DNA of 64,000 bases from Streptomyces spinoverrucosus. GTDB taxonomy: Bacteria; Actinomycetota; Actinomycetes; Streptomycetales; Streptomycetaceae. Shown here one piece after another: positions 33,409 through 42,540 of this stretch. Where the stretch lies: assembly GCF_015712165.1 (NCBI RefSeq), contig NZ_JADPZX010000001.1, forward strand, positions 7,645,501 to 7,709,500, in the 5' to 3' direction. Below the pieces are notes generated by a model. It did not search any database, was not told the DNA's origin, and saw only the letters and a list, made by a program, of their open reading frames with translations. A program made the position numbers and the translations under genes. The stretch's first letter is position 1. Every line of letters starts with the position of its first letter.

Positions 33409-34989
33409 GTGTTCAACCGGAATCGAGGCCTGCGGCAAGTGGCCGCGATCGCTTCCATATCCCTGCTGGCCGGGTGCAGCCTGTTTTCGGACGGCGACCC
33501 CGCCGAGGGGGGTCCGATCGTCGTGGGGACCACCAGCGCCCCCAGCACGCTGGATCCGGCCGCCTCCTGGGACGGCTCCTGGGAGCTGTTCCGCAACATC
33601 TACCAGACGCTGCTGAGCTACCCCAACGGCGCCACCACGCCCCAGCCCGACGCCGCCCAGAGCTGCGAGTTCACCGACTCGACGAACCGGGCGTACCGCT
33701 GCGAGCTGCGTGAGGGGCTGACCTTCTCCGACGGTGACGCGCTCGACGCGCAGGCCGTCAAGCACTCCATCGACCGGATCCTGGCCATCAACGCGCCGGG
33801 CGGCCCCGCCGGGCTGCTGGGCAGCCTGGACCGGGTGCAGGCGCTCGGCGACCGCGAGGTCGTCTTCCACCTCAAGACGGCCGACGCCACCTTCCCGTTC
33901 GTGCTCGCCACCCCCGCCATGTCCGTCGTAGACCCGGACGACTATCCGGCCGACGCCCTCCGCGAGGACGGCGGCGTCACCGGCTCCGGGCCGTACCTCC
34001 TCGACTCCTACGACGAGGGGGCGCGGGCCGAACTCGTCCGCAACGACGGCTACAAGGGCTTCGCCGAGCGAAGAAACGATGCGGTCACGATCCGTTACTT
34101 CCAGGACTCCGGCGCCATGGTCAAGGCCCTGCGCGACCAGGACATCGACGTGACCTACCGCGGCCTCGCCGCCGACGACATCGTCGCGCTCCAGGGCAAG
34201 GACGCCGACGAGACCCTGCAACTCGTCGAGGGAGCGGGCGCCGACATCAGCTACCTGGTGTTCAACCCCAGGGACGAGTGGGCCGGGAAGACGGCCGTGC
34301 GCCGGGCCGTCGCCCAGGTCGTGGACCGGGCGACCATCGCCCACCGGATCTACAAGGACACCGTCGACCCGCTGTACTCGATGGTCCCCAAGGGCCTGAC
34401 CGGCCACACCACCGGCTTCTTCGACGACTACGGCGACCCCGACCCGGACAAGGCCCGCGCGATCCTCACCGAGGCCGGCATCACCGACCCGGTCCCGCTC
34501 ACCCTCTGGTACACCACCGACCGCTACGGCTCCGAGACCGCCGTCCTGTTCAAGGAGCTCGAGCGGCAGCTGGAGGCCTCCGGCCTGTTCGAGATCACCC
34601 TGAAGAGCAGGCCCTGGAAGACCTACGTCGAGGGCTACCAGAAGGGGGAGTACCCGGTGTTCGGGCGCGGCTGGTTCCCCGACTTCCCGGACGCCGACAA
34701 CTACATCGCCCCCTTCGTCGGCGAGCAGAACGCCCTGGGTACGCCCTACCCCGCGCCCAAGATCACCGGGGAGCTGCTGCCGCGCTCCCGCCGCGAGAGC
34801 GACCGCGCCCAGGTGGAGGCCGACTTCGAGGAGGCCCAGCAGATCCTCGTCCGGGACGTACGGCTGCTGCCGCTGTGGCAGGGCAAGCAGTACGTCGCCG
34901 CGAACGAGGAGATCTCCGGCGCCGAGCGCGCGCTGGACCCGTCGACGATCATGATGGTGTGGGAGCTGTACCGGAAGACGAGCTGGTGA
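33409..34989 (+). CDS. ABC transporter substrate-binding lipoprotein (peptide family)
   Basis: A 526-residue extracellular solute-binding protein of family 5 (oligopeptide/nickel type). A lipoprotein signal (VAAIASISLLAGCSLF) gives Cys23 as the lipid site. The domain shows IVVGTTSAPSTLDPAASWDGSWE, YRCELREGLTFSDGDALDA and KTAVRRAVAQVVDRATIAHRIY, all typical. The GTG at 33409 lies 7 bases after GAGGAG; an upstream ATG at 33307 would place the signal peptide internally and is rejected. No permease or ATPase genes are adjacent, so it is an orphan binding protein that may serve a transporter elsewhere. Confidence 0.9.
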   Translation: MFNRNRGLRQVAAIASISLLAGCSLFSDGDPAEGGPIVVGTTSAPSTLDPAASWDGSWELFRNIYQTLLSYPNGATTPQPDAAQSCEFTDSTNRAYRCELREGLTFSDGDALDAQAVKHSIDRILAINAPGGPAGLLGSLDRVQALGDREVVFHLKTADATFPFVLATPAMSVVDPDDYPADALREDGGVTGSGPYLLDSYDEGARAELVRNDGYKGFAERRNDAVTIRYFQDSGAMVKALRDQDIDVTYRGLAADDIVALQGKDADETLQLVEGAGADISYLVFNPRDEWAGKTAVRRAVAQVVDRATIAHRIYKDTVDPLYSMVPKGLTGHTTGFFDDYGDPDPDKARAILTEAGITDPVPLTLWYTTDRYGSETAVLFKELERQLEASGLFEITLKSRPWKTYVEGYQKGEYPVFGRGWFPDFPDADNYIAPFVGEQNALGTPYPAPKITGELLPRSRRESDRAQVEADFEEAQQILVRDVRLLPLWQGKQYVAANEEISGAERALDPSTIMMVWELYRKTSW

Positions 34990-35070
34990 CAGCGCCCGTG
35001 GCGGCCGTTGTCAGTGGTCGCCGGTAGGTTCTGTGGTCTGGAACCGACCGCACACCGTAAGGAAGTTGAC

Positions 35071-35763
35071 GTGACCGACATCGCCATGCTGCCCGAGTCC
35101 TGGCGCGGGGTCCTGGGCGACGAACTGCACAAGCCCTACTTCAAGGAGCTGACGGAGTTCGTGGAGGAGGAGCGGGCGAAGGGTCCCGTCCACCCCCCGC
35201 GTGAGGAGGTCTTCGCGGCACTCGACGCCACGCCGTACGAGCAGGTGAAGGTCCTGATCCTCGGCCAGGACCCGTACCACGGCGAGGGCCAGGGCCACGG
35301 CCTGTGCTTCTCGGTCCGCCCCGGGGTGAAGACCCCGCCCTCGCTGCGCAACATCTACAAGGAGATGCAGCAGGAGCTCGGCCTGCCGATCCCGGACAAC
35401 GGCTATCTGATGCCGTGGGCCCGGCAGGGCGTGCTGCTGCTCAACGCGGTGCTGACGGTCCGGGGCGGCGAGGCCAACTCGCACAAGGGCAGGGGCTGGG
35501 AGAAGTTCACCGACGCGGTGATCCGCGCGGTGGCCGAGCGGCCCGACCCGGCGGTGTTCGTGCTGTGGGGGAACTATGCGCAGAAGAAGCTGCCGCTGAT
35601 CGACGAGACCCGCCATGCGGTGGTGAAGGGCGCGCACCCCTCGCCGCTGTCGGCGAAGAAGTTCTTCGGCTCCCAACCGTTCACGCAGATCAACGAGGCG
35701 ATCGCGCGGCAGGGGCACGAGCCGGTGGACTGGCGCATCCCGAACCTGGCCGACCTGGCCTGA
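35071..35763 (+). CDS. ung: uracil-DNA glycosylase
   Basis: A 230-residue family-1 uracil-DNA glycosylase that removes uracil from DNA in base-excision repair. Motif A is VLILGQDPYHGEGQ, with the water-activating Asp, and motif B is HPSPLSAKKFFGS, with the transition-state His. LLLNAVLTVRGGEANSHKGRGW is also typical. The GTG at 35071 follows AAGGAAG and gives the normal length. It lies 81 bases after the peptide-binding lipoprotein gene. A hairpin with a one-base bulge (35780-35807) follows. Confidence 0.96.
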   Translation: MTDIAMLPESWRGVLGDELHKPYFKELTEFVEEERAKGPVHPPREEVFAALDATPYEQVKVLILGQDPYHGEGQGHGLCFSVRPGVKTPPSLRNIYKEMQQELGLPIPDNGYLMPWARQGVLLLNAVLTVRGGEANSHKGRGWEKFTDAVIRAVAERPDPAVFVLWGNYAQKKLPLIDETRHAVVKGAHPSPLSAKKFFGSQPFTQINEAIARQGHEPVDWRIPNLADLA

Positions 35764-35779
35764 CCTGCGCTGCTCGGGG

Positions 35780-35807
35780 GCGGGCCGACGTCGCGGGTCG
35801 GCCCCGC
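35780..35807 (+). terminator. hairpin terminator after ung
   Basis: GCGGGCCGAC (35780-35789) pairs with GTCGGCCCCGC (35797-35807) with a one-base bulge and 7-base loop, 17 bases after the ung stop. Confidence 0.7.
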
Positions 35808-35879
35808 CTCGCCGGGATTGCGGGTGGCTGCCGTTAGCGTCGGGACCGACGGGACGTCGGCGAGTGCGCGGAGGGCGCG

Positions 35880-36401
35880 GTGGCGGAGCGACAGGAGCAG
35901 GCGGCGCCGGATGCCGTGCTGACGCGGATCGGGCAGGTCGTCATGCTGCATCACGCGGGGGACCGCGAGGAGGCTCGGCATCGCTTCCAGAAGCTCTGGG
36001 CGGAGATCGGCGAGGACGGCGAGCCTCTGCACCGCTGCACGCTGGCCCACTACATGGCCGACACCCAGGACGACCCCTCCGACGAACTGGCCTGGGATCT
36101 GCGGGCCCTGGGCGCGGCCGAGGAGCTGACCGGCGACCGTCTCGCGGCCGACGAGGGCGCCCTTGCGGTACGCGCCCTGTATCCCTCCCTGCACCTGAAC
36201 CTCGCCGCCGACTACGTCAAACTCGGCCACGCGGACGCCGCCCGCACGCACCTGCGCCAGGCACGTGGGGCGGCGGACGCCCTGGGCGACGACACGTACG
36301 GGGACGGGGTGCGGGCAGCCATCGGACGACTGGAGCTACGGCTCGGGGAAGAGGGTTCGCCGGACGGGGGAGGCTGGGGGCCGCCTCGGCAGCGGCCGTG
36401 A
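35880..36401 (+). CDS. TPR-like helical protein, unknown function
   Basis: A 173-residue helical protein. Repeated helix pairs rich in Ala and Leu (HHAGDREEARHRFQKLWAEIG, LHLNLAADYVKLGHADAART, HLRQARGAADALGDDTYGDG) resemble tetratricopeptide units. It has no signal peptide. The GTG start follows a G-rich stretch (GGAGGGCG). Its function is unknown; TPR proteins usually act as scaffolds. It stands alone between ung and a convergent lipoprotein gene. Confidence 0.75.
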   Translation: MAERQEQAAPDAVLTRIGQVVMLHHAGDREEARHRFQKLWAEIGEDGEPLHRCTLAHYMADTQDDPSDELAWDLRALGAAEELTGDRLAADEGALAVRALYPSLHLNLAADYVKLGHADAARTHLRQARGAADALGDDTYGDGVRAAIGRLELRLGEEGSPDGGGWGPPRQRP

Positions 36402-36475
36402 AGCGGCGCCGTGTGCCCGGCGGCCGTGCAGCGGTGCCCCGGCGTCGGCCGCCGTGATCCGCGGCCCGCGGCCCC

Positions 36476-36952
36476 TCACCGTCCGTACGTCTGCTCGCAG
36501 ATCACCGCCTCCGGGCTGTCCGGGCGCCAGCCGCCGTACTTTCTGCCCAGGGCGCACACGTCGGTGTTCTCGCCGATCGTGCCGGAGACGTCCGGGATCC
36601 GGGCGGGCGGTGGCTGGTACGAGCGGCGGGGCTCGGGAGTGGGTGGGGCGGGGCGCGGACGGGACTCCGTGCGCGAGGCCGGGGGTTGCCCGGTCGGTGA
36701 CGGGGCCTCCGTGGTGGGGCGGCGCGGCTCCGGCGTGGTCGGATCGGGTCGGCGGGACGGGCCGATCATCTCCAGGGCCTCGCGGGCCGGCGCCTGCACG
36801 ATCTGCGGTTCGGTGCGGCCGTCCGGGCCCGGCGCCGTCGGCTGGACCGGCACCGGCGGCACGGCGGTGGGCCCCCGCTGGACGGTCACACAGCCGGAGA
36901 CGGCCGAGAGGGCCACGGTGACGAGCAGCGCGGTGGTCGTCGTTCGATGCAC
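36476..36952 (-). CDS. proline-rich small lipoprotein
   Basis: A 158-residue protein with a lipoprotein signal (TTTTALLVTVALSAVSGCVTV, Cys21 as lipid site), a long Pro/Arg/Thr/Glu-rich linker from about residue 30 to 115, and a small C-terminal block with two Cys (TDVCALGRKYGGWRPDS, VICEQTYGR) that probably form a disulfide. The GTG start is uncertain because no good Shine-Dalgarno is near; the frame is open 15 codons further upstream. The linker suggests that the terminal block is displayed through the cell wall. Function unknown. Confidence 0.72.
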   Translation of the reverse strand: MHRTTTTALLVTVALSAVSGCVTVQRGPTAVPPVPVQPTAPGPDGRTEPQIVQAPAREALEMIGPSRRPDPTTPEPRRPTTEAPSPTGQPPASRTESRPRPAPPTPEPRRSYQPPPARIPDVSGTIGENTDVCALGRKYGGWRPDSPEAVICEQTYGR

Positions 36953-37087
36953 CCGCGCAACTCTGGTGGCTCCGGCCCCGCAGGACCCGGCGGACAAGCA
37001 CAGGTTGCTCCGGACGGGTGAACTACGCCCCCGCAGGGAGGGCGCGCACCCGGCCGGGCTGACGGACAGGGGCGTACCGCCGAGGGC

Positions 37088-37609
37088 TCATTCGCCCGTG
37101 GCGCCGTCGACCCGCTCGCGGATCAGATCCGCGTGCCCGTTGTGGCGGGCGTACTCCTCGATCATGTGGGTGTAGATCCAGCGCAGGTTGAACGGCTCGT
37201 CGGTGAAGCGGCTGCGGCCCTTGGACAGGTCGTCCAGTCCGAAGCCGGCCGCGTTGCGCCGGGCGATCTCGATCTCAGCCTGCCAGGTACCGTACGCCTC
37301 CGCCCAGGTGTCCGCCTCGGTGAGGTGGAACTCTCCGTCGGGGTCCTCCTCGGAGTAGTAGATCGGCCCCGGATCGTCGCCGGCCAGCGTCTCGCGGAAC
37401 CAGCCCCGCTCCACCTCCGCCATGTGCCGCACCAGCCCCATCAGGGACAGCTCGGACGGCTCCACGGCCATGGTCCGCAGCTGCGCGTCGCTCAACCCCT
37501 CGCATTTCCAGGCGAGGGTCTGCCGGTGATACTCCAACCAGCCCTCCAGCATGCTCCGTTCGTCGGCGTTCTGTGCGGGTTCGCTGCGCTCCGTCGTCAT
37601 GGGCGGCAT
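37088..37609 (-). CDS. DinB/DUF664 family protein
   Basis: A 173-residue DinB-like four-helix-bundle protein. DUF664 features are MLEGWLEYHRQTLAWKCEGL, LMGLVRHMAEVERGWF with the first metal His, and IYTHMIEEYARHNGHADLIRE with the others. Three His residues thus form a plausible metal site. Relatives include mycothiol- and bacillithiol-dependent S-transferases, so a thiol-transfer role is possible. The start may be Met1 or Met4. Confidence 0.88.
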   Translation of the reverse strand: MPPMTTERSEPAQNADERSMLEGWLEYHRQTLAWKCEGLSDAQLRTMAVEPSELSLMGLVRHMAEVERGWFRETLAGDDPGPIYYSEEDPDGEFHLTEADTWAEAYGTWQAEIEIARRNAAGFGLDDLSKGRSRFTDEPFNLRWIYTHMIEEYARHNGHADLIRERVDGATGE

Positions 37610-37669
37610 CCTCGCCCACCGCCGAGGAATCCACCAGCAGTTTTACGACCTCCCAGGCCGCCCAGCAGG

Positions 37670-38030
37670 CCCTCCGCCCCGGCCGAGCTGCTGCGGCTGT
37701 TCGGTGACTGGCACGACCCGATCCCCGCCGCTGCCCGCCCACCACGGTGGGGAAGCCGCCGAACCTCGGTCAGGGCGGCAACCAGGCCGTCGAGGACGCG
37801 ATCGTCCTCGCCCACCACGCCCTCGACCTCGCCGCGTACACCGCCGCCCGGCTGCCCCCTACGACGGCCGTCGCCCGCCAGGCCGTGAAGGTCACGCGGC
37901 TGAACATGATGACCACCCGCGCGCGCACGGCCGTGCGCGATGCCATGATCGCCGGCCCGTTCGAGGGCCGGACCGGCACTGTTCCTGCGCGGCTTCGACG
38001 GTATCGCCGACCGGCGGGCCGCCGGGGCCG
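37670..38030 (+). pseudogene. relic of an FAD-dependent monooxygenase C-terminus
   Basis: Three pieces of the C-terminal half of a flavin monooxygenase survive in two frames. AELLRLFGDWHDPIPA is followed by a deletion that removes the GDAAH motif start, then the frame changes to PNLGQGGNQAVEDAIVLAHHA and ARQAVKVTRLNM, and it changes again at 37979 to LFLRGFDGIADRR. The N-terminal FAD-binding domain is gone. The relic frame runs open into the next gene, which has made the following protein look 111 residues too long. Confidence 0.85.
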
Positions 38031-38079
38031 CCGTATGCTTCCGAGCAGACCCCAGCAGGCAAGCAGTGAAGGAGCCCCC

Positions 38080-38994
38080 GTGAAGGTCGGCTGCATCGGA
38101 CTCGGTGACATCGCGCAGAAGGCGTATCTGCCGGTGCTCGGAGTCCAGCCCGGGGTCGAGCTGCACCTGCAGACCCGCACGCCCGCCACGCTGAACCGCG
38201 TCGCCGACAGCCTGCACCTGCCCGGCGCGCAGCGCCACGGCTCCCTGGACGAGCTCCTCGCCCAGAACCTCGACGCCGCCTTCGTGCACGCACCCACCGC
38301 CGTGCACCCCGAGATCGTCACCCGGCTCCTTCAGGCGGGCGTCCCGACGTACGTCGACAAGCCGCTGGCGTACGAACTCGCCGACTCCGAGCGGCTGGTG
38401 GCGCTCGCCGAGGAGCGGGGCGTGAGTCTCGCCGTCGGCTTCAACCGGCGGCACGCGCCCGCGTACGCGCAGTGCGCCGACCATCCGCGCGAGCTGATCC
38501 TCATGCAGAAGAACCGGGTCGGACTGCCCGAGGATCCGCGCACGATGATCCTGGACGACTTCATCCACGTCGTGGACACGCTGCGCTTCCTGGTGCCGGG
38601 CCGCATCGACGACGTGATCGTGCGCGCCCGCACCGTGGAAGGGCTGCTGCACCATGTCGTGCTCCAGCTCGCCGGGGACGGGTTCACCGCGCTCGGTGTG
38701 ATGAACCGGCTCAGCGGGTCGGCCGAGGAGATCCTCGAGGTCTCCGGGCAGGACACCAAGCGGCAGGTGGTCAACCTCGCCGAGGTGATCGACCACAAGG
38801 GCCAGCCGACGCTGCGGCGGCGCGGCGACTGGGTGCCGGTGGCCCGGCAGCGTGGCATCGAACAGGCGGTGCTGGCCTTCCTCGACGCCGTGCGCGCCGG
38901 CAAGCTGCTCAGCGCCCGGGACGCGCTGGCGACTCACGAACTGTGCGAGCGGGTGGTACTGGCGGTTCTGGAGCGCTCCGGCGCGGTCGCCTGA
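38080..38994 (+). CDS. Gfo/Idh/MocA-family oxidoreductase
   Basis: A 304-residue NAD(P)-dependent oxidoreductase. The Rossmann start VGCIGLGDIAQKAYLPVLG and the EKP-like lysine in YVDKPLAYELAD are visible. The mid-domain reads VGFNRRHAPAY and the catalytic-region His is in LDDFIHVVDTLRFL. Family members oxidise sugars or cyclitols. The GTG at 38080 follows GAAGGAG and the protein starts correctly with the Rossmann strand; the open frame upstream belongs to a monooxygenase relic. The 3-prime end overlaps the convergent lnt gene by 86 bases. Confidence 0.9.
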   Translation: MKVGCIGLGDIAQKAYLPVLGVQPGVELHLQTRTPATLNRVADSLHLPGAQRHGSLDELLAQNLDAAFVHAPTAVHPEIVTRLLQAGVPTYVDKPLAYELADSERLVALAEERGVSLAVGFNRRHAPAYAQCADHPRELILMQKNRVGLPEDPRTMILDDFIHVVDTLRFLVPGRIDDVIVRARTVEGLLHHVVLQLAGDGFTALGVMNRLSGSAEEILEVSGQDTKRQVVNLAEVIDHKGQPTLRRRGDWVPVARQRGIEQAVLAFLDAVRAGKLLSARDALATHELCERVVLAVLERSGAVA

Positions 38995-40483
38995 CCGCCC
39001 GCCCGCCCTCCACCAGGCCCAGTGCGAGCAGCACCAGCACGGCGGGGTACACGGGCCAGGCGCCCAGGCGGACGTACGGCGTGACCCCGTCGGCCAGCGG
39101 CACCTCGTACACCTGCGTGGTGCTGGCGTCCGTTCCGAGCGGCGGGCCGATCCGCTGCCCCTCGGGCCCGTACACGGCGGAGACGCCGGTCAGCGTCGCG
39201 TGCACCATGGGGCGGCCGGTCTCCGCGGCGCGCAGCGCGGCCAGCGAGGCGTGCTGCGCGGGCGCCCAGCTCTGCTGGAACGTCGAGGTCGCCGACTGGG
39301 CGACCAGTACGTCGGCGCCGTTCCGGGTGAGGCTGCGGCTCATGTCGGGGAATGCCGACTCGAAGCAGACCATCGGGCCGACGCGCAGCCCGCCGCCGAC
39401 GTCCATCACGACCTGCTCGGTGCCGCGCCTGCGGTCCTCAGCCGCGGCCTCCCCGACGGAGGTGGCCCAGCCGAGCAGTGAGCGGAACGGGACGTACTCG
39501 CCGAACGGGACCAGCCGCATCTTGTCGTAGCGGTCGCCGGTCGGGCCGTCCGGGCCGATCAGCACCGAGCTCTTGTAGATGCCGGGCCGGTCCGAGCGCC
39601 GGGCGTCCACGTTGACCAGGATCGGGGCCCCGACGTCGCGGGACAGCGCCGCGATGCGCCGCGCGAGGTCGGGACGGCGGCCGAGGTCGTAGCCGACGCT
39701 GCTCTCGCCCCAGACGACCAGGTCCACGTCCTGGCCGGTGAGCCGGCGGGTGAGCTGTTCCTCGCGCTCGATGCGGCGCTCCGGGCTGCTGACGCCGTTG
39801 ACCACCCCGGGCTGCACCAGAGCGACCCGGGCCCCGCCCTCGACGTCGGGCCGCGGTGACCACATCCAGGCCGCCGAGGTGACCGCGGCCGTGGCGAGCA
39901 GCGCGACGGCCGGCACCCGGGACCGCCGTACCGCGATCAGGACGGTTACGGCGACATTGACGGCGACCAGCAGGAAGCTCAGCAGCCACACCCCGCCCAC
40001 CGAGGCCAGCCGCAGTGCCGGCTCCACCTGCCACTGGCTGGCGCCCAGCATGCCCCAGGGGCCGCCGAGCCCCTGCCAGGAGCGCACCAGCTCCACCGCC
40101 AGCCAGCCCGACGGCAGCACCAGCAGCGCGGCCGCGATCCGGCCCGGCGAGGGCGCTCCGGCGAGGAACCGGCGCACCAGCAGGCCCCACGGGGCCCACA
40201 GCACGCCGAGCAGGGCCGCGAGGACGAACGTGAACACGTGCAGGTTGGGCAGCAGCCAGTGGTGCACGGCCAGCACGAAGCCGAAGCCGCCGCACCAGCC
40301 GTCGTACAGCGCGCGTCGCCCGGTCGCCGCGGTGCGGACGAGCAGGATCCACGGGACCAGGGCGACGCAGGCGAACCACCACAGGGACGGGGCCGGGAAG
40401 GCGAGCATGGGCAGGGCGCCCGCCACCGCGGCGATCGCGGAGCGTCGCCACGGGGAGTCGAGCCAGCGGCCCAGCGTCTTCAT
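38909..40483 (-). CDS. lnt: apolipoprotein N-acyltransferase
   Basis: A 524-residue membrane enzyme that N-acylates lipoproteins after signal cleavage. About seven N-terminal membrane segments precede a nitrilase domain with the catalytic triad: Glu in VVWGESSV, Lys in YDKMRLVPFGEYVPF and Cys in MVCFESAFPD. A final membrane helix ends the core. The ATG at 40483 (MKTLGRWL) is chosen over the longer open frame. The last 86 bases lie antisense inside the neighbouring oxidoreductase gene. Several lipoprotein genes in this window would supply substrates. Confidence 0.93.
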   Translation of the reverse strand: MKTLGRWLDSPWRRSAIAAVAGALPMLAFPAPSLWWFACVALVPWILLVRTAATGRRALYDGWCGGFGFVLAVHHWLLPNLHVFTFVLAALLGVLWAPWGLLVRRFLAGAPSPGRIAAALLVLPSGWLAVELVRSWQGLGGPWGMLGASQWQVEPALRLASVGGVWLLSFLLVAVNVAVTVLIAVRRSRVPAVALLATAAVTSAAWMWSPRPDVEGGARVALVQPGVVNGVSSPERRIEREEQLTRRLTGQDVDLVVWGESSVGYDLGRRPDLARRIAALSRDVGAPILVNVDARRSDRPGIYKSSVLIGPDGPTGDRYDKMRLVPFGEYVPFRSLLGWATSVGEAAAEDRRRGTEQVVMDVGGGLRVGPMVCFESAFPDMSRSLTRNGADVLVAQSATSTFQQSWAPAQHASLAALRAAETGRPMVHATLTGVSAVYGPEGQRIGPPLGTDASTTQVYEVPLADGVTPYVRLGAWPVYPAVLVLLALGLVEGGRAVRRPRRSAPEPPVPPARTVRESPARPGR

Positions 40484-40549
40484 ACGGCGCCTCCTACCCG
40501 TGGATCCAGTGTGCGCGTGGCCGGCGATCTCGGTACAGAGGGCGCCCAC

Positions 40550-41029
40550 TCAGTCGGTCACAGGTACCCCGGGCTCCTGGGACACACGCCGCCACTTCTC
40601 GCGCACGACCACCTCGCGCAGCCGCCAGCCGTCGTCCGTCCGCCGCAGCCCGAACGCGTACCGGCCGCCGCACACGAAGTCGGGCGCCGCCGAGCCGTCA
40701 CCGGCGAGGCGCATCGGGTTGACGTAGTCGGCCTGGACCTGGGCCGTGTCCCCGGTGTCCCGCTCCAGGACCCCGAACCGGACCCGGCGGTTGACGATGA
40801 GGTGCTGGCGCATGGCGAACGCCCGCATGCTCTCGGCCAGCCATGCGGCGACGCTCCCGGCATCGCCCTCGATCCCGCCGGCCGAGCGGTAGTCCGCCCG
40901 CCCGTCCGGGGTGAACAGCTTCCGGTACGCCTCCCAGTCGCCGTCGTCCACCGCCACGGCATAGTCGGTGACCAGGCCGTCGACGGCCAGCCGGTCCATC
41001 ACGGTCGCGAGCTCCACACGCTGCGTCAT
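40550..41029 (-). CDS. SnoaL/NTF2-like protein
   Basis: A protein of about 159 residues with the NTF2-like cone fold: an N-terminal helix (VMDRLAVDGLVTDYAVAVDDGDWEAY), LFTPDGRADYRSAGGIEG, an RQHLIVNRRVRF strand, and the C-terminal WRLREVVVREKWRR strand. This fold includes hydroxysteroid isomerases, polyketide cyclases and dehydratases. The Met start at 41029 gives the normal length; GTG 41047 is the alternative. It lies 66 bases upstream of lnt on the same strand. Substrate unknown. Confidence 0.86.
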   Translation of the reverse strand: MTQRVELATVMDRLAVDGLVTDYAVAVDDGDWEAYRKLFTPDGRADYRSAGGIEGDAGSVAAWLAESMRAFAMRQHLIVNRRVRFGVLERDTGDTAQVQADYVNPMRLAGDGSAAPDFVCGGRYAFGLRRTDDGWRLREVVVREKWRRVSQEPGVPVTD

Positions 41030-41168
41030 CGGCTCAGTGTTGGGCACGGGGCGGGCCGCGCCAAGAGGGCGTGCCGCTTTGATCGGTGGTCGTGACCCCG
41101 CCGTTCGGTGGCCGTGACCGGCGTTATTCGGTGGTCGTGACCGGCCGAGGCGCGCGAGGCTGTCCCGC

Positions 41169-41792
41169 GTGAACGATCAGACCGACCGGCCCGAGCCGAA
41201 GTTCCGCATACGGGCCCGCCACACGGACTCCACCCTCACCGTCTACCAGGCCTACCACCCCGGCATCGGACGACCGGCGGCCCGCGCCGGCCGCTTCCCG
41301 GCCACCTGGAAGCGCGAGCGCATGACCTGGGTCAAGCCGTCCTTCCTGTGGATGATGTACCGCTGCGGCTGGGGCACGAAGGAGAACCAGGAGACCGTCC
41401 TCGCCGTCGAGATCACCCGCGAGGGCTTCCTGTGGGCCCTGCGTCACGCCTGCCTCTCGCACTACGTCCCCGGGCTGCACGCCGACCAGGCCGCGTGGAA
41501 GGACCAGCTGAGGACGGCACCCGCGCGCGTGCAGTGGGACCCGGAACGCGACCTGCGCCTCACCCCGCTGCCGCACCGGTCGCTGCAGCTGGGCCTCGCG
41601 GGGGAGGCGGCGGCCCGGTACGCCGACGAGTGGATCGTGGGCATCGAGGACGTGACGCCGCTCGCCAGGGAGATCCACGGGCTGGTGCGCGCCGGTGAAC
41701 TCGCGCGTGCGGGGGAGCTGTTGCCCGAGGAGCGGCCGTATCCGTTGGACGATGACGCGCTGGCACATCTGCTTCCAGGAGGTTCGGAATGA
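41169..41792 (+). CDS. DUF4291 family protein
   Basis: A 207-residue protein matching DUF4291 throughout: RHTDSTLTVYQAYHPGIGRPAARAG near the start, RMTWVKPSFLWMMYRCGWG around residue 50, then VQWDPERDLRLTPLPHRSLQLGL and the late block WIVGIEDVT. Function is unknown; the conserved Arg, Trp and Lys-Pro-Ser-Phe-Leu-Trp motif suggests a nucleic-acid or nucleotide pocket (inference). It starts with GTG and overlaps the following SDR gene by 4 bases (ATGA). Confidence 0.88.
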   Translation: MNDQTDRPEPKFRIRARHTDSTLTVYQAYHPGIGRPAARAGRFPATWKRERMTWVKPSFLWMMYRCGWGTKENQETVLAVEITREGFLWALRHACLSHYVPGLHADQAAWKDQLRTAPARVQWDPERDLRLTPLPHRSLQLGLAGEAAARYADEWIVGIEDVTPLAREIHGLVRAGELARAGELLPEERPYPLDDDALAHLLPGGSE

Positions 41793-42529
41793 CACGTCCC
41801 GTCACTGTGGTCACGGGCGGCAGCCGGGGGATCGGTGCCGCGACCTGCCTGCGGCTGGCGGCCGACGGGCACGACGTGGCGGTCGGATACGTCCGTGACG
41901 CCGACGCGGCCGAGGCGGTGGCCGACGGGGTACGGGCAGCGGGCGGCCGCTCGGTCGTCGTGCGGGTCGACACGTCGGTCGAGGCGGACGTGGAGCGGCT
42001 CTTCGACACCGCCGAGCAGCGGCTCGGGCCGGTGACGGGGCTGGTGAACAACGCCGGGGTGACCGGCCCGCTGGGGCGGCTGGCCGACGCGGACCCGGCC
42101 GATCTGCGCCGGGTCGTGGACGTCAACCTTCTGGGCACGCTGCTGTGTTCACGCCGGGCCGCGCAGCTGATGACCGGGCGGGGCGGTGGCGTGATCGTGA
42201 ACGTGTCGTCGGCCGCCGCGACGCTGGGCAGCCCCGACGAGTACGTCCACTACGCGGCGACCAAGGCCGCGATCGACGCCCTGACCCTGGGCCTGGCCAA
42301 GGAGCTCGGACCGGACGGCGTCCGCGTCAACGCCGTCGCCCCCGGAGCGATCGACACCGAGATCCACGCCACGATGGGCGACCCGGACCGCGCCCACCGG
42401 GCGGCGGCCACGACTCCGCTGCGCCGGCCGGGCCGGGCCGAGGAGATCGCGGCGGCGGTGGCGTGGCTGATGTCGCCGGACGCGTCCTATACGACGGGGG
42501 CAGTGCTACGGGTGTCGGGCGGGCGGTGA
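41789..42529 (+). CDS. SDR-family oxidoreductase
   Basis: A 246-residue classical SDR with TGGSRGIGAATCLRLAADG at the cofactor site, NNAGVTGP, NVSSAAATLGSPDEYVHYAATKAA with the catalytic Ser, Tyr and Lys, and the C-terminal SYTTGAVLRVSGGR. It is FabG-like but of unknown substrate. An ATGA overlap couples it to the DUF4291 gene. A short tandem repeat begins 11 bases after its stop. Confidence 0.9.
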   Translation: MTRPVTVVTGGSRGIGAATCLRLAADGHDVAVGYVRDADAAEAVADGVRAAGGRSVVVRVDTSVEADVERLFDTAEQRLGPVTGLVNNAGVTGPLGRLADADPADLRRVVDVNLLGTLLCSRRAAQLMTGRGGGVIVNVSSAAATLGSPDEYVHYAATKAAIDALTLGLAKELGPDGVRVNAVAPGAIDTEIHATMGDPDRAHRAAATTPLRRPGRAEEIAAAVAWLMSPDASYTTGAVLRVSGGR

Positions 42530-42540
42530 GCGCCCTTCTG

